Positions 32,122 to 41,248 of a DNA stretch of 64,000 nt are shown piece by piece. This stretch comes from Streptomyces sp. AJS327 (lineage in GTDB: Bacteria; Actinomycetota; Actinomycetes; Streptomycetales; Streptomycetaceae), in contig NZ_SKBR01000001.1 in assembly GCF_013450295.1 (NCBI RefSeq), positions 2,295,001-2,359,000 on the forward strand, written 5' to 3'. The number at the start of each line of letters is the position of its first letter. Within the stretch, counting starts at the first letter, position 1. The position numbers were made by a program, and so were the translations under genes. The notes below the pieces were generated by a model. The model was not told where the DNA came from, did not search any database, and worked only from the letters and a program-made list of their open reading frames with translations.

Positions 32122-32673
32122 TCACCGTGGGTGGTCGCGCTCCGGCCGGCTGGCGCGGTAGACGCGGTGGGCCTGGCTGTCGGCGGGGTTGTCCGGCGTC
32201 AGGTCGACCTCGCCGACGTGGACCAGCCCCGCCTTCTCCAGGGCGCGCCAGGAACGGCGGTTGGCGGCCTGGACGGGCACCACGACGGCGGCCGCGTCCG
32301 GATGGTCGGCCCAGGTGGCCGCCACGACCGCCCGGATGATCCGGGGGCCGAGCCCTCCGCCCACCCGGTCCGGGTCGCCCACCAGGTAGTCGAGGGTGAC
32401 CGCCGTACCGGGCAGGTCGAGCTGGCCCGCCAGCTCGGCCTGGTAGTCGGGGTAGTCCGCGAACCGGCAGCGCTGGACCAGCCCGACCGGAACGCCCTCC
32501 AGCAGGACCAGCAGGTCCTCGGACGGCTCCTCGCCCCGGATCGCCGGGCCGAAGTCCCGCTCGACGCCCTCGGCGGAGGTGTCGTGGTTCCACCAGCGGG
32601 CCACGTGTGGCCGCGCGAGCCACTCACGCAGCAGACCGAGGTCGGCCTCCGTCACCCGTCGCCATGTGAGCAC
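32122..32673 (-). CDS. GNAT-family acetyltransferase (AacA/siderophore-type)
   Basis: A protein of 183 aa. It has the N-terminal WRRVTEADLGLLREWLARPHVARWW of the Acetyltransf_8 group, the acetyl-CoA loop near GGGLGPRIIRAVV, and NRRSWRALEKAGL in the last third. Relatives include aminoglycoside 6'-N-acetyltransferases and siderophore acetylases; which substrate it uses cannot be told. The start is GTG with a G-rich ribosome site. It lies downstream of metE on the same strand, behind a strong terminator, and converges on the LysR gene. Confidence 0.82.
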   Translation of the reverse strand: MLTWRRVTEADLGLLREWLARPHVARWWNHDTSAEGVERDFGPAIRGEEPSEDLLVLLEGVPVGLVQRCRFADYPDYQAELAGQLDLPGTAVTLDYLVGDPDRVGGGLGPRIIRAVVAATWADHPDAAAVVVPVQAANRRSWRALEKAGLVHVGEVDLTPDNPADSQAHRVYRASRPERDHPR

Positions 32674-32733
32674 CGCGCCCCCCTCGTCGTCCGGGGAACG
32701 CCAGCGGCGGCGTCCCCGCGCGCCAGCCTAGGG

Positions 32734-32780
32734 CGCGGCCCGGGACGGTGAGGGAAAGCCACACACCGTCCCGGGCCGCG
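32734..32780 (-). terminator. metE terminator: perfect 17-bp hairpin
   Basis: CGCGGCCCGGGACGGTG (32734-32750) and its exact complement (32764-32780) enclose a 13-nt A-rich loop just 10 nt past the metE stop. This is a very stable intrinsic-type hairpin without a U-tract, separating metE from the GNAT gene. Confidence 0.8.
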
Positions 32781-32789
32781 TCCCGCGCG

Positions 32790-35114
32790 TCAGCCCTGGG
32801 AGCCGGGGAGTTCGCGGCGGACCGTACGCGCCGCCGCCACCAGGTTCTCCAGCGAGGCCCGGGTCTCCGGCCAGCCCCGGGTCTTCAGCCCGCAGTCGGG
32901 GTTCACCCACAGGCGCTCGGGCGGGATCGCCCCGAGCCCCTCCCGCAGCAGCGCCGCCGCCTCCTCCACGCTCGGGACGCGCGGGGAGTGGATGTCGTAC
33001 ACCCCGGGACCCGCCTCGCGTGGATAGCCGTGGGCGGCCAGCTCGTGCGCGACCCGCATGTGCGAGCGGGCCGCCTCCAGACTGATGACGTCCGCGTCGA
33101 GGTCGTCGATCGCCTGGATGACGTCGCCGAACTCGGCGTAGCACATGTGTGTGTGGATCTGCGTGTCCGGGAGCACGCCGCTGGTGGACAGCCGGAACGC
33201 CTCGGTGGCCCACGCCAGGTACGCCCCGTGGTCGGCGGCGCGCAGCGGCAGGGTCTCGCGCAGCGCCGGCTCGTCCACCTGGATCACCGAAGTCCCCGCC
33301 GCCTCCAGCTCGTTGACCTCGTCGCGCAGGGCGAGGGCGACCTGCCGCGCGGTGTCGCCGAGCGGCTGGTCGTCCCGGACGAAGGACCAGGCGAGCATGG
33401 TGACCGGCCCGGTCAGCATCCCCTTGACGGGCCGCCGGGCCAGCGACTGGGCGTAGGTCGTCCAGCGCACCGTCAGCGGAGCCGGGCGCGAGACGTCGCC
33501 CGCGAGGATCGGCGGGCGCACGTAGCGGGTGCCGTAGGACTGGACCCAGCCGTGCTGGGTGGCCAGGTAGCCGGTGAGCCGCTCCGCGAAGTACTGCACC
33601 ATGTCGTTGCGTTCGGGTTCGCCGTGGACCAGGACGTCGATGCCCGCCCGCTCCTGGAAGGCGAGCACGTCGCGGATCTCGGTGCGGACGCGCTCCTCGT
33701 AGCCCTCCGTGTCGAGCCGCCCGGCGCGCAGCTCGGCACGGGCCGCGCGCAGCGCCGGGGTCTGCGGGAAGGAGCCGACGGTGGTGGTCGGCAGCAACGG
33801 CAGCCCCAGACGCGCCCGTTGGGCGGCGGCGCGCTCGGCGTACGGCTGCGACCTGCGGGAGTCCGCCTCGGTCACCGCTGTGGCGCGGGCCCGCACCGCC
33901 GCGTCGTGGGTGAGCGAGGACGCGGCGCGCGAGGCCAGGTCGGCGCGGTTGGCGGACAGCGTCCCGGCGATCGCGGCCGTGCCCTCCGAGAGGCCCCGGG
34001 CGAGGGTGACGACCTCGTCCGTCTTCTGCCGCGCGAACGCCAGCCAGCGCGACACCTCCCCGTCGAGGTCGCGCTCGGCCCGGGCGTCCAGCGGCACGTG
34101 CAGCAGGGAGCAGGAGGGCGCCACGTCGACCCGGCCGGCCAGGCCCAGCAGGGTCCCGAGCGTGGTGAGGGAGGCGCCCAGGTCGTTGATCCAGACGTTC
34201 CGTCCGTCTACGACGCCCGCGACCAGGCGCTTTCCGGGCAGCCCGCCGACGGCGGCGAGCGCGTCCACGTTGACCGCGGCCCGCCCCGTGAAGTCCAGGG
34301 CCAGCCCCTCGACGGGGCTCTTCGCCAGCACCGGCAGGGCGTCCCCGAGACGGTCGAAGTACGAGGCGACCAGCAGCCGGGGCCGGTCGGCGAGCCCGCC
34401 CAGCTCCCGGTAGGCGCGCGCCGCGGCGTCCAGCTCCGCGGCGGAGCGGTCCTGGACGAGGGCCGGTTCGTCGAGCTGCGCCCACTCGGCCCCGGCGGCC
34501 CGCAGATCGGCCAGGATCTCGCCGTACACCGGCAGCAGCCGCTCCAGCAGGCTGAGCGGCTCGAAGTCCGCGGGGACGCCCGGCGCGGGTTTGGCTAGCA
34601 GCAGGTACGTCACCGGCCCGACGAGGACCGGCCGGGGTGTGAGGCCGAGGGCCAGGGCCTCCCCGAGGTGCGCGACCTGCCGGGACGAGTCGGCGGTGAA
34701 GACCGTGTCCGGGCCCAACTCGGGCACCAGATAGTGGTAGTTGGTGTCGAACCACTTGGTCATCTCCAGCGGCGCGACCTCCTGGGTGCCGCGTGCCATG
34801 GCGAAGTACCCGTCCAGCGGATCGGCTTCGACGGCGGCCCGGTGGCGTTCCGGGACGGCGCCGACCATGACGCTGGTGTCCAGCACGTGGTCGTAGTACG
34901 AGAAGTCGCCGGTCGGCACCTCGTGGACACCGGCCCCGGCGAGCCGCCGCCAGGTGGCGGCGCGCAGGTCGATCGCGGTCTGCCGCAGGGCCCCGAGGGT
35001 GACGCGACCCCTCCAGTAGCCCTCGACGGCCTTCTTCAGCTCCCGGTTCGGGCCCTGGCGCGGGTAGCCGTACACGGTGGCCCGTGCCGCCGTGGTCGCG
35101 GACGTGGCTGTCAC
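32790..35114 (-). CDS. metE: Cobalamin-independent methionine synthase
   Basis: A full-length MetE of 774 aa with two barrels. It transfers a methyl group from 5-methyltetrahydrofolate (polyglutamate) to homocysteine. The zinc ligands are visible: H656 and C658 in HTHMCYAEF, and C741 in [11 protein letters not shown]. The GTG at 35114 has GAAGGAG 7 nt upstream, and the ribosome site lies within a GGAGATCTCC palindrome. A cobalamin riboswitch upstream would shut it off when vitamin B12, and thus MetH, is available. The frame continues open upstream but over the riboswitch. Confidence 0.95.
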   Translation of the reverse strand: MTATSATTAARATVYGYPRQGPNRELKKAVEGYWRGRVTLGALRQTAIDLRAATWRRLAGAGVHEVPTGDFSYYDHVLDTSVMVGAVPERHRAAVEADPLDGYFAMARGTQEVAPLEMTKWFDTNYHYLVPELGPDTVFTADSSRQVAHLGEALALGLTPRPVLVGPVTYLLLAKPAPGVPADFEPLSLLERLLPVYGEILADLRAAGAEWAQLDEPALVQDRSAAELDAAARAYRELGGLADRPRLLVASYFDRLGDALPVLAKSPVEGLALDFTGRAAVNVDALAAVGGLPGKRLVAGVVDGRNVWINDLGASLTTLGTLLGLAGRVDVAPSCSLLHVPLDARAERDLDGEVSRWLAFARQKTDEVVTLARGLSEGTAAIAGTLSANRADLASRAASSLTHDAAVRARATAVTEADSRRSQPYAERAAAQRARLGLPLLPTTTVGSFPQTPALRAARAELRAGRLDTEGYEERVRTEIRDVLAFQERAGIDVLVHGEPERNDMVQYFAERLTGYLATQHGWVQSYGTRYVRPPILAGDVSRPAPLTVRWTTYAQSLARRPVKGMLTGPVTMLAWSFVRDDQPLGDTARQVALALRDEVNELEAAGTSVIQVDEPALRETLPLRAADHGAYLAWATEAFRLSTSGVLPDTQIHTHMCYAEFGDVIQAIDDLDADVISLEAARSHMRVAHELAAHGYPREAGPGVYDIHSPRVPSVEEAAALLREGLGAIPPERLWVNPDCGLKTRGWPETRASLENLVAAARTVRRELPGSQG

Positions 35115-35287
35115 GGAGATCTCCTTCGCGAGATATCTGTCGTGCTCCCGGGACGGGCACGGGGACGCGAAGGGGACGGAGACCACGGACGCCGCGCGCG
35201 GTGCGCGCCCGTCCGGCTGGACACTGTTCGCCGACCCGCCCTCGAGGTCACCGGGAGGACCGCACACGCGGGAGCGTGCGCGGGCAA

Positions 35288-35485
35288 CGGGCAGGTCTTC
35301 GGACTCGCGGGCGTTCCCGCCGGACACCGGGTCCGGCGGACTCCTACTGGCCGTCGCTTCCCGGGCGCCCTGCGCCCAGTGCCGTTGACGGCGGTCGTTC
35401 CCACTCACCGCTGCGGGGCAGTCCCGGACTCTCACCGGGTTCCCTCTTGCGACGCGCCCACCTGGCGGGTGGGGCGAACCAGCTG
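35288..35485 (-). promoter_or_regulatory. Cobalamin (adenosylcobalamin-type) riboswitch of metE
   Basis: On the minus strand this has the conserved parts of a B12 riboswitch in order. Its 5' end pairs around GGTTCGCCCC. GGAACCCGGTGAGAGTCC and GGGACTGCCCCGC follow, then a B12-box-like GGCACTGGGC, and it closes with CGCGAGTCCGAAGACCTGCC (35308-35289). It lies about 170 nt before the metE start. B12 riboswitches on metE are established in Streptomyces; the mechanism here (termination or ribosome-site masking) cannot be told by eye. Confidence 0.9.
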
Positions 35486-35805
35486 CGCCGCCAGCGTAGA
35501 CGGCGTCCGGCGGATCCGGGTAGGGCACCCCGTCCGCCGCCACCCCGCCCCACCCCAACCCCCCTGCGCCCACGCCCGGTTCGGACCACCCCACGTTCGG
35601 GGCGGGGCCGTTCACGAGAGCCGGAGGGGAGGGCGTCACGACCACGGTCCGACGCGCGGGCGAACGCGCGGGACGCGAACCGCGCCACCCCCGCGCCGCG
35701 GCGGACGGGCGCGGGGACCGCCCGAGGAGGGCTTCATCCAGCGGCCGGGATGTGCTCTGATGGATGGGAAGTTGTCAGGCAACAAGGGATTTCGGGGGAC
35801 AAGAA
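35486..35805 (+). other. Intergenic region (320 nt) upstream of metE leader and SH3 gene
   Basis: Contains the presumed divergent promoters for metE and the SH3 gene. A small inverted repeat GTTGTCAGGCAAC (35771-35783) lies 22 nt before the SH3 start. No gene-like frame was found. Confidence 0.4.
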
Positions 35806-36177
35806 GTGAATCGCATGGGGACGTTACTGATCGCGGCCGGTGCGGCGATGGCGTCGGTGGGCACTCTGGCCGGACCCTCCGTGGCGGCGTCCGCGGAGCC
35901 GCGGTCGGCCATGATCGAGGCGTACGAGACCGTCCGGATTCGCGACTACGCGACCACCAACAGCGCGGTCCTGGGAACGCTGGCGCCCAACCGGCCCACG
36001 CTGGGCCTCTGCTGGGTCCGCGGGGAAACCGTCAGGGACAACGGCGTCACCAACGACATCTGGGTGTCCACGGGGCAGCGGCAGGGCGGACGGAAGTCGT
36101 TCTTCGTCAGCGCCGTCTACCTGAAGGGTGACGAGCGCGGGGGGCTCGCGCCGGGCGACCACTGCCCGGAGTACTGA
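35806..36177 (+). CDS. Secreted SH3-like domain protein with a TTA codon
   Basis: A protein of 123 aa. Signal peptide: short basic start, hydrophobic LLIAAGAAMASVGTLAGPSVA, probable cleavage after ASA near residue 32. The mature part reads as a bacterial SH3 fold (YETVRIRDYATTNSAVLGTL, then WVSTGQRQGGRKSFFVS) with two cysteines that may form a disulphide. It is expected to be extracellular or cell-wall bound. Codon 7 is TTA (35824-35826), implying bldA-dependent, late expression. The GTG at 35806 has GGGGGA about 7 nt upstream; ATG 35815 is the alternative. Confidence 0.72.
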   Translation: MNRMGTLLIAAGAAMASVGTLAGPSVAASAEPRSAMIEAYETVRIRDYATTNSAVLGTLAPNRPTLGLCWVRGETVRDNGVTNDIWVSTGQRQGGRKSFFVSAVYLKGDERGGLAPGDHCPEY

Positions 36178-36193
36178 TCCGGCGCCGTGGCGC

Positions 36194-36218
36194 TGGCCCG
36201 CTCGCGCCGAGCGGGCCA
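36194..36218 (+). terminator. Hairpin after SH3 gene
   Basis: TGGCCCGCTCG (36194-36204) and CGAGCGGGCCA (36208-36218) form a perfect 11-bp stem with a 3-nt loop, 16 nt after the stop codon. No U-tract. Confidence 0.65.
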
Positions 36219-36298
36219 CGCCGACCCCCGGAGCGGGGCTTCGGCGGTCCCGGTGCTCGGTCGCGTCCGGCGTGGGGACCGCCCGAGGACGGCGCGTA

Positions 36299-36304
36299 TA
36301 GCCT
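36299..36304 (+). promoter_or_regulatory. -10 element of a leaderless transcript for the HipA-like gene
   Basis: TAGCCT ends 6 nt before ATG 36311, and there is no ribosome site in between. This is the usual layout of leaderless Streptomyces mRNAs. Confidence 0.5.
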
Positions 36305-36310
36305 GGCGGG

Positions 36311-37141
36311 ATGCTCACCGACGTCACCGCGACCCGCTACGTCACGCCCCTGCGGGAGGGCGGTTCGCTGCCCGGACTCGTCGAGGCGGACGATCTCGGC
36401 ACCTACGTGGTCAAGTTCACCGGCGCGGGCCAGGGCCGTAAGACGCTCGTGGCCGAGTTCCTCGCCGGGCGGCTGGCTCGCGCGCTCGGACTGCGCGTAC
36501 CCGAACTCGTGGGTGTACGGGTGGATCCGGCGATCGGCCTGGCCGAGCCGGACGAGGAGGTGCAGGACCTGCTGAAGTCCAGTGGCGGGCTCAACCTCGG
36601 CATGGACTTCCTGCCCGGCTCGCTGGGCTTCGACCCGCTCGCCTTCGCCGTCGACCCCGTGGAGGCGGGCCGGGTGGTGTGGTTCGACGCGCTGGTCAAC
36701 AACGTGGACCGCTCCTGGCGTAACCCCAACCTGCTGGTGTGGCATGAGGAGTTGTGGCTGATCGACCACGGGGCCACGCTCATCTGGCACCACAACTGGC
36801 CGTCCGCCGCGGGGTCCGCGGCCAGGGTCTACGACGCCTCCGACCACGCGCTCGCCTCCTTCGGGCCCGATGTGGCGGGCGCGGCGGCCGAGTTGGCCCC
36901 CCGGGTGACGGAGGAGCTGCTCGCGTGGTGCGCCGCCGAGGTGCCGGACGAGTGGCTGGCCGAGGAGCCCGGGTTCGCCAGTCCCCAGGAGGTCCGCGCG
37001 GCCTACGCGGAGGTGCTCGCGGCCCGCGCCCGCTCGCTGCACGAGCGGATCACGCTCGGCGAGCCCAGCGTCGACGGGCCCTCGCGCGCCCCGGGCTGGC
37101 TCACCGGGCGCTCCACGCCGTGGGCCGGTGACGCCGCGTGA
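36311..37141 (+). CDS. HipA-like kinase-fold protein
   Basis: A protein of 276 aa. The HipA/PI-kinase-like C-lobe is visible: TYVVKFTGAGQGRKTLVAEF (nucleotide-binding part), WFDALVNNVDRSWRNPN (catalytic loop with N-x-D-R) and LWLIDHGATL (metal-binding D). It lacks the N-terminal subdomain of E. coli HipA (440 aa) and has no HipB-like antitoxin beside it. Instead a DUF3037 gene overlaps its stop by 4 nt. The two form a conserved actinobacterial pair of unknown role, not an obvious toxin-antitoxin. Confidence 0.75.
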   Translation: MLTDVTATRYVTPLREGGSLPGLVEADDLGTYVVKFTGAGQGRKTLVAEFLAGRLARALGLRVPELVGVRVDPAIGLAEPDEEVQDLLKSSGGLNLGMDFLPGSLGFDPLAFAVDPVEAGRVVWFDALVNNVDRSWRNPNLLVWHEELWLIDHGATLIWHHNWPSAAGSAARVYDASDHALASFGPDVAGAAAELAPRVTEELLAWCAAEVPDEWLAEEPGFASPQEVRAAYAEVLAARARSLHERITLGEPSVDGPSRAPGWLTGRSTPWAGDAA

Positions 37142-37527
37142 CGTCCGACGGCCTCGACCTCTTCGAGTACGCGCTGCTGCGCGTCGTCCCCCGGGTGGAA
37201 CGCGGGGAACTGATCAACGCCGGGGTGGTGCTCTACTGCCGGGCCCACTCCTACGTCACCGCGCGCACCGCGCTGGACGAGGCGCGGTTGCGCGCGCTGG
37301 ACGCCGATGTGGACCTGGCGGGGGTGCGGGCCGCGCTGGGCGCCGTCGAGGGCGTCTGCCGTGGGGGCGGCGCCGCGGGGCAGGCGGCGGGGGACGACCC
37401 CGGCCGGCGCTTCCGCTGGCTGGTCGCGCCCCGCAGCACCGTGGTGCAACCGGGGCCGGTGCACACCGGGCTCACCCGGGACCCGGAGGCGGAGGCCGAG
37501 CGGCTGCTCGCGCTGCTGGTGCGCTGA
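37138..37527 (+). CDS. DUF3037 protein
   Basis: A protein of 129 aa. It starts with DLFEYALLRVVPRVERGELI and continues NAGVVLYCRAHSYV, the DUF3037 pattern, and the C-terminal part contains RFRWLVAPRSTVVQPGPVHTG. The function is unknown. Its GTG overlaps the stop of the HipA-like gene (GTGA), indicating translational coupling. It may act as substrate or modulator of that kinase-like protein (inference). Confidence 0.8.
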   Translation: MTSDGLDLFEYALLRVVPRVERGELINAGVVLYCRAHSYVTARTALDEARLRALDADVDLAGVRAALGAVEGVCRGGGAAGQAAGDDPGRRFRWLVAPRSTVVQPGPVHTGLTRDPEAEAERLLALLVR

Positions 37528-37585
37528 GCCGCGCGGGACGCCGCCCTGACCGGCGGTGCGCCGCCCCGCCGGGCCACCGACACCG

Positions 37586-37614
37586 TTGACAGGGCGTGTT
37601 CGGCCTCATAGCGT
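37586..37614 (+). promoter_or_regulatory. Consensus promoter of fabG
   Basis: TTGACA (37586-37591), exactly 17 nt, then TAGCGT (37609-37614). The start of transcription is expected near 37621, giving a leader of about 50 nt before ATG 37672. Confidence 0.8.
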
Positions 37615-37671
37615 CACGACAGCCGTGGGTACTAAGCGGTTGCTCACTCATCTCAGGCCGAGGAGAACAGC

Positions 37672-38433
37672 ATGTCCACTACCGAGCAGCGCGTCGCCGT
37701 CGTGACGGGTGCCGCCCGGGGCATCGGTGCCGCGAGCGCCGTCCGGCTGGCCGAGGAGGGCCGCGCCGTCGCGGTACTCGACCTCGACGAGGCGGCGTGT
37801 CAGGACACGGTGGAGCAGATCACCGCCGCGGGCGGGAAGGCCCTCGCGGTGGGCTGCGACGTCGCCGACTCGGCGGCCGTCGAGGCCGCGGTCGCCCGGG
37901 TCGCCGAGGAGCTGGGCGCCCCGACCATCCTGGTGAACAACGCCGGGGTGCTCCGCGACAACCTGCTCTTCAAGATGAGCGACGACGACTGGGACACCGT
38001 GCTCAGCATCCACCTGCGCGGTAGCTTCCTGATGTCCCGGGCCTGCCAGAAGCACATGGTCGACGCGGGCTTCGGCCGGATCGTCAACCTGTCCTCGTCC
38101 TCCGCGCTGGGCAACCGTGGCCAGGTCAACTACGCGGCGGCCAAGGCGGGTCTCCAGGGCTTCACCAAGACGCTCGCCAAGGAGCTGGGCAAGTTCGGCA
38201 TCACCGCCAACGCCGTGGCGCCCGGATTCATCGCCACCGACATGACCGCGGCGACGGCCGAGCGGGTGGGCATGGGCTTCGAGGACTTCCAGGCCGCCGC
38301 GGCCTCCCAGATCCCGGTGCGCCGGGTGGGGCGCCCCGAGGACATCGCCAACGCCATCGCCTTCTTCGCGGGTGACCAGGCGGGCTTCGTCTCCGGCCAG
38401 GTGCTGTACGTGGCCGGTGGCCCCCTCAACTGA
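37672..38433 (+). CDS. fabG: 3-oxoacyl-ACP reductase-type short-chain dehydrogenase
   Basis: A protein of 253 aa. The NAD(P) loop is TGAARGIGAASA, followed by NNAGVL, and the active-site Ser-Tyr-Lys set lies in NLSSSSALGNRGQVNYAAAKAG. The C-terminus has the FabG-like GFIATDMT. It probably reduces 3-oxoacyl-thioesters; NADP preference is not clear. ATG 37672 follows GAGGAGAA and a consensus promoter. A second dehydrogenase gene follows 17 nt later, so the two probably form an operon. Confidence 0.87.
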   Translation: MSTTEQRVAVVTGAARGIGAASAVRLAEEGRAVAVLDLDEAACQDTVEQITAAGGKALAVGCDVADSAAVEAAVARVAEELGAPTILVNNAGVLRDNLLFKMSDDDWDTVLSIHLRGSFLMSRACQKHMVDAGFGRIVNLSSSSALGNRGQVNYAAAKAGLQGFTKTLAKELGKFGITANAVAPGFIATDMTAATAERVGMGFEDFQAAAASQIPVRRVGRPEDIANAIAFFAGDQAGFVSGQVLYVAGGPLN

Positions 38434-38450
38434 AGCGGGAGGAAGGCGAG

Positions 38451-39209
38451 ATGGCAGCGCTGGAGGACAGCGGAAAGGTCGCCCTCATCACGGGCGGCAG
38501 CCGGGGGATCGGCTTCGCCATCGCGGAGGCCCTGGTCGCCCGGGGTGACCGGGTGTGCGTCACGGGCCGGAACGAGGAGTCGCTCAAGGCGGCCGTCGAA
38601 CAGCTCAGCCCGGAGCGCGCGATGGGCGTGCCCGGCAAGGCGCACGACCCCGAGCACCAGGCCCACGTGGTCGAGCGGGTCATGGAGCAGTACGGGCGGC
38701 TGGACCACCTGGTCAACAACGCGGGAACCAACCCGGTGTTCGGGGCGCTGGCCGACCTCGACATCGGAGCGGTGCGCAAGACCTTCGAGATGAACGTCCT
38801 CTCGGCGCTCGGCTTCGCACAGCACGCCTGGGCCGCCTGGCAGCGGGAGAACGGGGGCAGCATCCTCAACATCGCCTCCATCGCGGGCGTCTCGGCCTCC
38901 CCGTTCATCGGGGCCTACGGCATGAGCAAGGCGGCGATGGTCAACCTCACCCTCCAGCTCGCGCACGAGTTCGCGCCCACCGCACGCGTCAACGCGCTCG
39001 CGCCCGCCCTGGTCAAGACACGCTTCGCCGCGGCGCTGTACGAGGGCCGGGAGGCGGAGGCCGCGGCCCGCTACCCCATGGCGCGGCTCGGCGCCCCGGA
39101 GGACGTGGGGGGCGCCGCGGCATTCCTCACCTCCGAGGAGGCCGGCTGGATCACCGGCCAGACCCTGGTGCTCGACGGGGGCCTGTTCCTCAACGCCGGG
39201 GTGGACTGA
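38451..39209 (+). CDS. Short-chain dehydrogenase/reductase
   Basis: A protein of 252 aa with TGGSRGIGFAIAEAL, NNAGTNP and active-site ASIAGVSASPFIGAYGMSKAA (Ser, Tyr, Lys present), ending in LVLDGGLFLNAG. It is a classical SDR of unknown substrate. It is the second gene after fabG, with GGGAGGAAGG just before its ATG. The two proteins are paralogues and may act on the same lipid or polyketide-type pathway (inference). Confidence 0.83.
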   Translation: MAALEDSGKVALITGGSRGIGFAIAEALVARGDRVCVTGRNEESLKAAVEQLSPERAMGVPGKAHDPEHQAHVVERVMEQYGRLDHLVNNAGTNPVFGALADLDIGAVRKTFEMNVLSALGFAQHAWAAWQRENGGSILNIASIAGVSASPFIGAYGMSKAAMVNLTLQLAHEFAPTARVNALAPALVKTRFAAALYEGREAEAAARYPMARLGAPEDVGGAAAFLTSEEAGWITGQTLVLDGGLFLNAGVD

Positions 39210-39645
39210 CCGGCCGCGCGGGCGGCCGACTGCGACCGCGGGCCCGCCCGCAGTTGGCGGCCCGCGCGTCCGCCGGGGACCTCGCCGCGTGGGTGGCGGG
39301 GGCCCCGGCCGCCCCTCCGCCGCCGTGGCCAGAACCCTCTCCGACCAGCGTCGGCGGCTGGTGGGGACGGCGGAGCACCGCGGGTGGAGCGCCCCGCGCA
39401 CCGCGCTGACCTGCTGTTGAACCCGTGTCAACAGGTGTCGGCGGGGTCCGGGGACCAGGTGATCAGTGCATGTTCCGCCGGGCATCGCCTGGGGTAGGGT
39501 CGCTCTCGCCTCTGGTCCAGGAGCCGTGCGCGAGGTGTGCGCGAGGTATCGGCACGCGCCGAGCGACGTGGTGCCTGCCGGGGCGCCTTCCCCCTTGCAC
39601 CAGTCATGTTTCGCACCCGAGTCTCACAGACCGAGGAGCGCCTAC
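39210..39645 (+). other. Intergenic region (436 nt) with a palindrome, upstream of the lipoprotein gene
   Basis: Contains CTGTTGA-ACCCGTG-TCAACAG (39414-39434), a perfect 7-bp inverted repeat that could be an operator, and TAGGGT (39495-39500), a likely -10. This would give a leader of about 140 nt. No coding frame is supported. Confidence 0.45.
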
Positions 39646-41232
39646 GTGTTAGACCGGAACGGACGCAGGAGGACGGGGTCGATCGTTCTCCTCATATCCC
39701 TGTTAGCCGGCTGTAGTTCGCTGTCGGGGGACAGCGGCGAGAAGGACCGCTCCATCGTGGTCGGCACCACCAGTGTGCCCAGCGTCCTGGACCCGGCCGC
39801 CGCCTGGGACGGCTCCTGGGAGCTGTACCGCAACACCTTCCAGACCCTGCTCAGCCTGCCTGGCTCGACCAGCGCTCCCGAGCCGGACGCCGCCAGGCAC
39901 TGCGCCTTCACCGACGCGGACAGCCGGGTCTACCGCTGCACCCTCCGCAAGGGCGTGACCTTCTCCAACGGCAACACCCTGGACGCGGCGGCGGTCAAGC
40001 ACTCCATCGACCGCGTCCGCACGATCCGGGCCAGCTCCGGCCCCGCCCCCCTGCTCGACGTACTCGACCGGGTCGAGGCCCCGGACGCCCGCACCGTGGT
40101 CTTCCACCTCAAGAAGTCCGACGCGACCTTCCCGTTCATCCTGGCCACCCCGGCCACCGCGCTCGTCGACCCGGAGTCCTACCCGGCCGACCGGCTGCGC
40201 ACCGGCCGGAAGCTGGTCGGCTCCGGTCCCTACGTCCTGGAGAGCTACGAGGCGGGGAAGGAGGCCGAGCTGGTCAGGAACTCCGAGTACACCGGCCCGG
40301 CCGAGCTGAAGAACGACTCGGTGACCATCCGGTACTTCACGGGCTCGGCGGCGCTGGTCAAGGCGCTCAAGGGCGGCACGATCGACCTCACCTACCGCGG
40401 GCTCACCCCCCGGCAGATCACCGACTTCCGGGAGCGCGAGGCCGAGGGCGGCGCCGATATCGACCTCACCGAGGTCCCGGCGACGGAGACCCGCTACCTC
40501 GTCTTCAACCCGAAGGACGAGAACGCCGCCAAGCCCGCGGTGCGCAGGGCCGTCGCGCGGGTGATCGACCGCAAGGCACTGGTGCGCAGGGTCTACGACC
40601 GGACCGTCGACCCGCTGTACTCGGTCGTGCCCAGCGGGATCACCGGGCACACCAGCGCGTTCTACGACGCCTACGGCGAGCCCAGCACGGCCAAGGCGAA
40701 GAAGACGCTCACCGAGGCCGGGATCGACGGGAAGGTCTCGCTCACCCTCTGGTACACCACCGACCGGTACGGCGAGGCGACCCGCCGCGAGTTCAAGGAG
40801 CTGAAGCGGCAGCTGGAGGCGTCCGGGCTCTTCGACATCACCGTCCGGGGCCGCCCCTGGAGCGAGTTCCAGAAGGGGTACGGGAAGGGCGACTACCCGG
40901 TCTTCGGGCGCGGCTGGTTCGGGGACTTCCCGGACGCCGACAACTACGTGGCGCCGTTCGTCGGCAAGGAGAACGCGCTCAACACGCCCTACGAGAACCA
41001 GGAGCTGACCGACGAGCTGCTGCCGCGCTCCCGCCGCCAGAGCGACCGGGCCACCGCCAGCCGCGCCTTCAAGAAGATGCAGAAGGTGATGGCGGACGAC
41101 GCCCGGCTGCTGCCCCTGTGGCAGGGCAAGACGTACATCGCGGCCGACCGGGACGTCGCCGGGGTGGAGTGGAGCCTCGACCCGTCGGTGCTGATGCAGA
41201 TGTGGGAGCTGTACAAGAAGTCCAGCTGGTGA
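39646..41232 (+). CDS. ABC transporter oligopeptide-type substrate-binding lipoprotein (two TTA codons)
   Basis: A protein of 528 aa. Short basic N-terminus, hydrophobic core and lipobox LLAGC with C23, then a family-5 extracellular solute-binding domain (CTLRKGVTFSNGNTLDAAAV, RLVGSGPYVLESYEAGKE-like segment, FGRGWFGDFPDADNYV). It would be lipid-anchored outside the membrane and bind peptides or similar. No permease or ATPase genes are beside it. TTA occurs at codon 2 and codon 20, so translation should depend on the bldA tRNA. The GTG follows GAGGAG by 7 nt. Confidence 0.85.
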   Translation: MLDRNGRRRTGSIVLLISLLAGCSSLSGDSGEKDRSIVVGTTSVPSVLDPAAAWDGSWELYRNTFQTLLSLPGSTSAPEPDAARHCAFTDADSRVYRCTLRKGVTFSNGNTLDAAAVKHSIDRVRTIRASSGPAPLLDVLDRVEAPDARTVVFHLKKSDATFPFILATPATALVDPESYPADRLRTGRKLVGSGPYVLESYEAGKEAELVRNSEYTGPAELKNDSVTIRYFTGSAALVKALKGGTIDLTYRGLTPRQITDFREREAEGGADIDLTEVPATETRYLVFNPKDENAAKPAVRRAVARVIDRKALVRRVYDRTVDPLYSVVPSGITGHTSAFYDAYGEPSTAKAKKTLTEAGIDGKVSLTLWYTTDRYGEATRREFKELKRQLEASGLFDITVRGRPWSEFQKGYGKGDYPVFGRGWFGDFPDADNYVAPFVGKENALNTPYENQELTDELLPRSRRQSDRATASRAFKKMQKVMADDARLLPLWQGKTYIAADRDVAGVEWSLDPSVLMQMWELYKKSSW

Positions 41233-41248
41233 TCGGGGAGTTGGGGCG

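Noticed and set aside
35771..35795. PafBC-like motif upstream of the SH3 gene (TTGTCAGGC)
   Set aside because: The upstream block is similar, but the position where TAnnnT should be reads ATTTCG, and the gene has no repair link.
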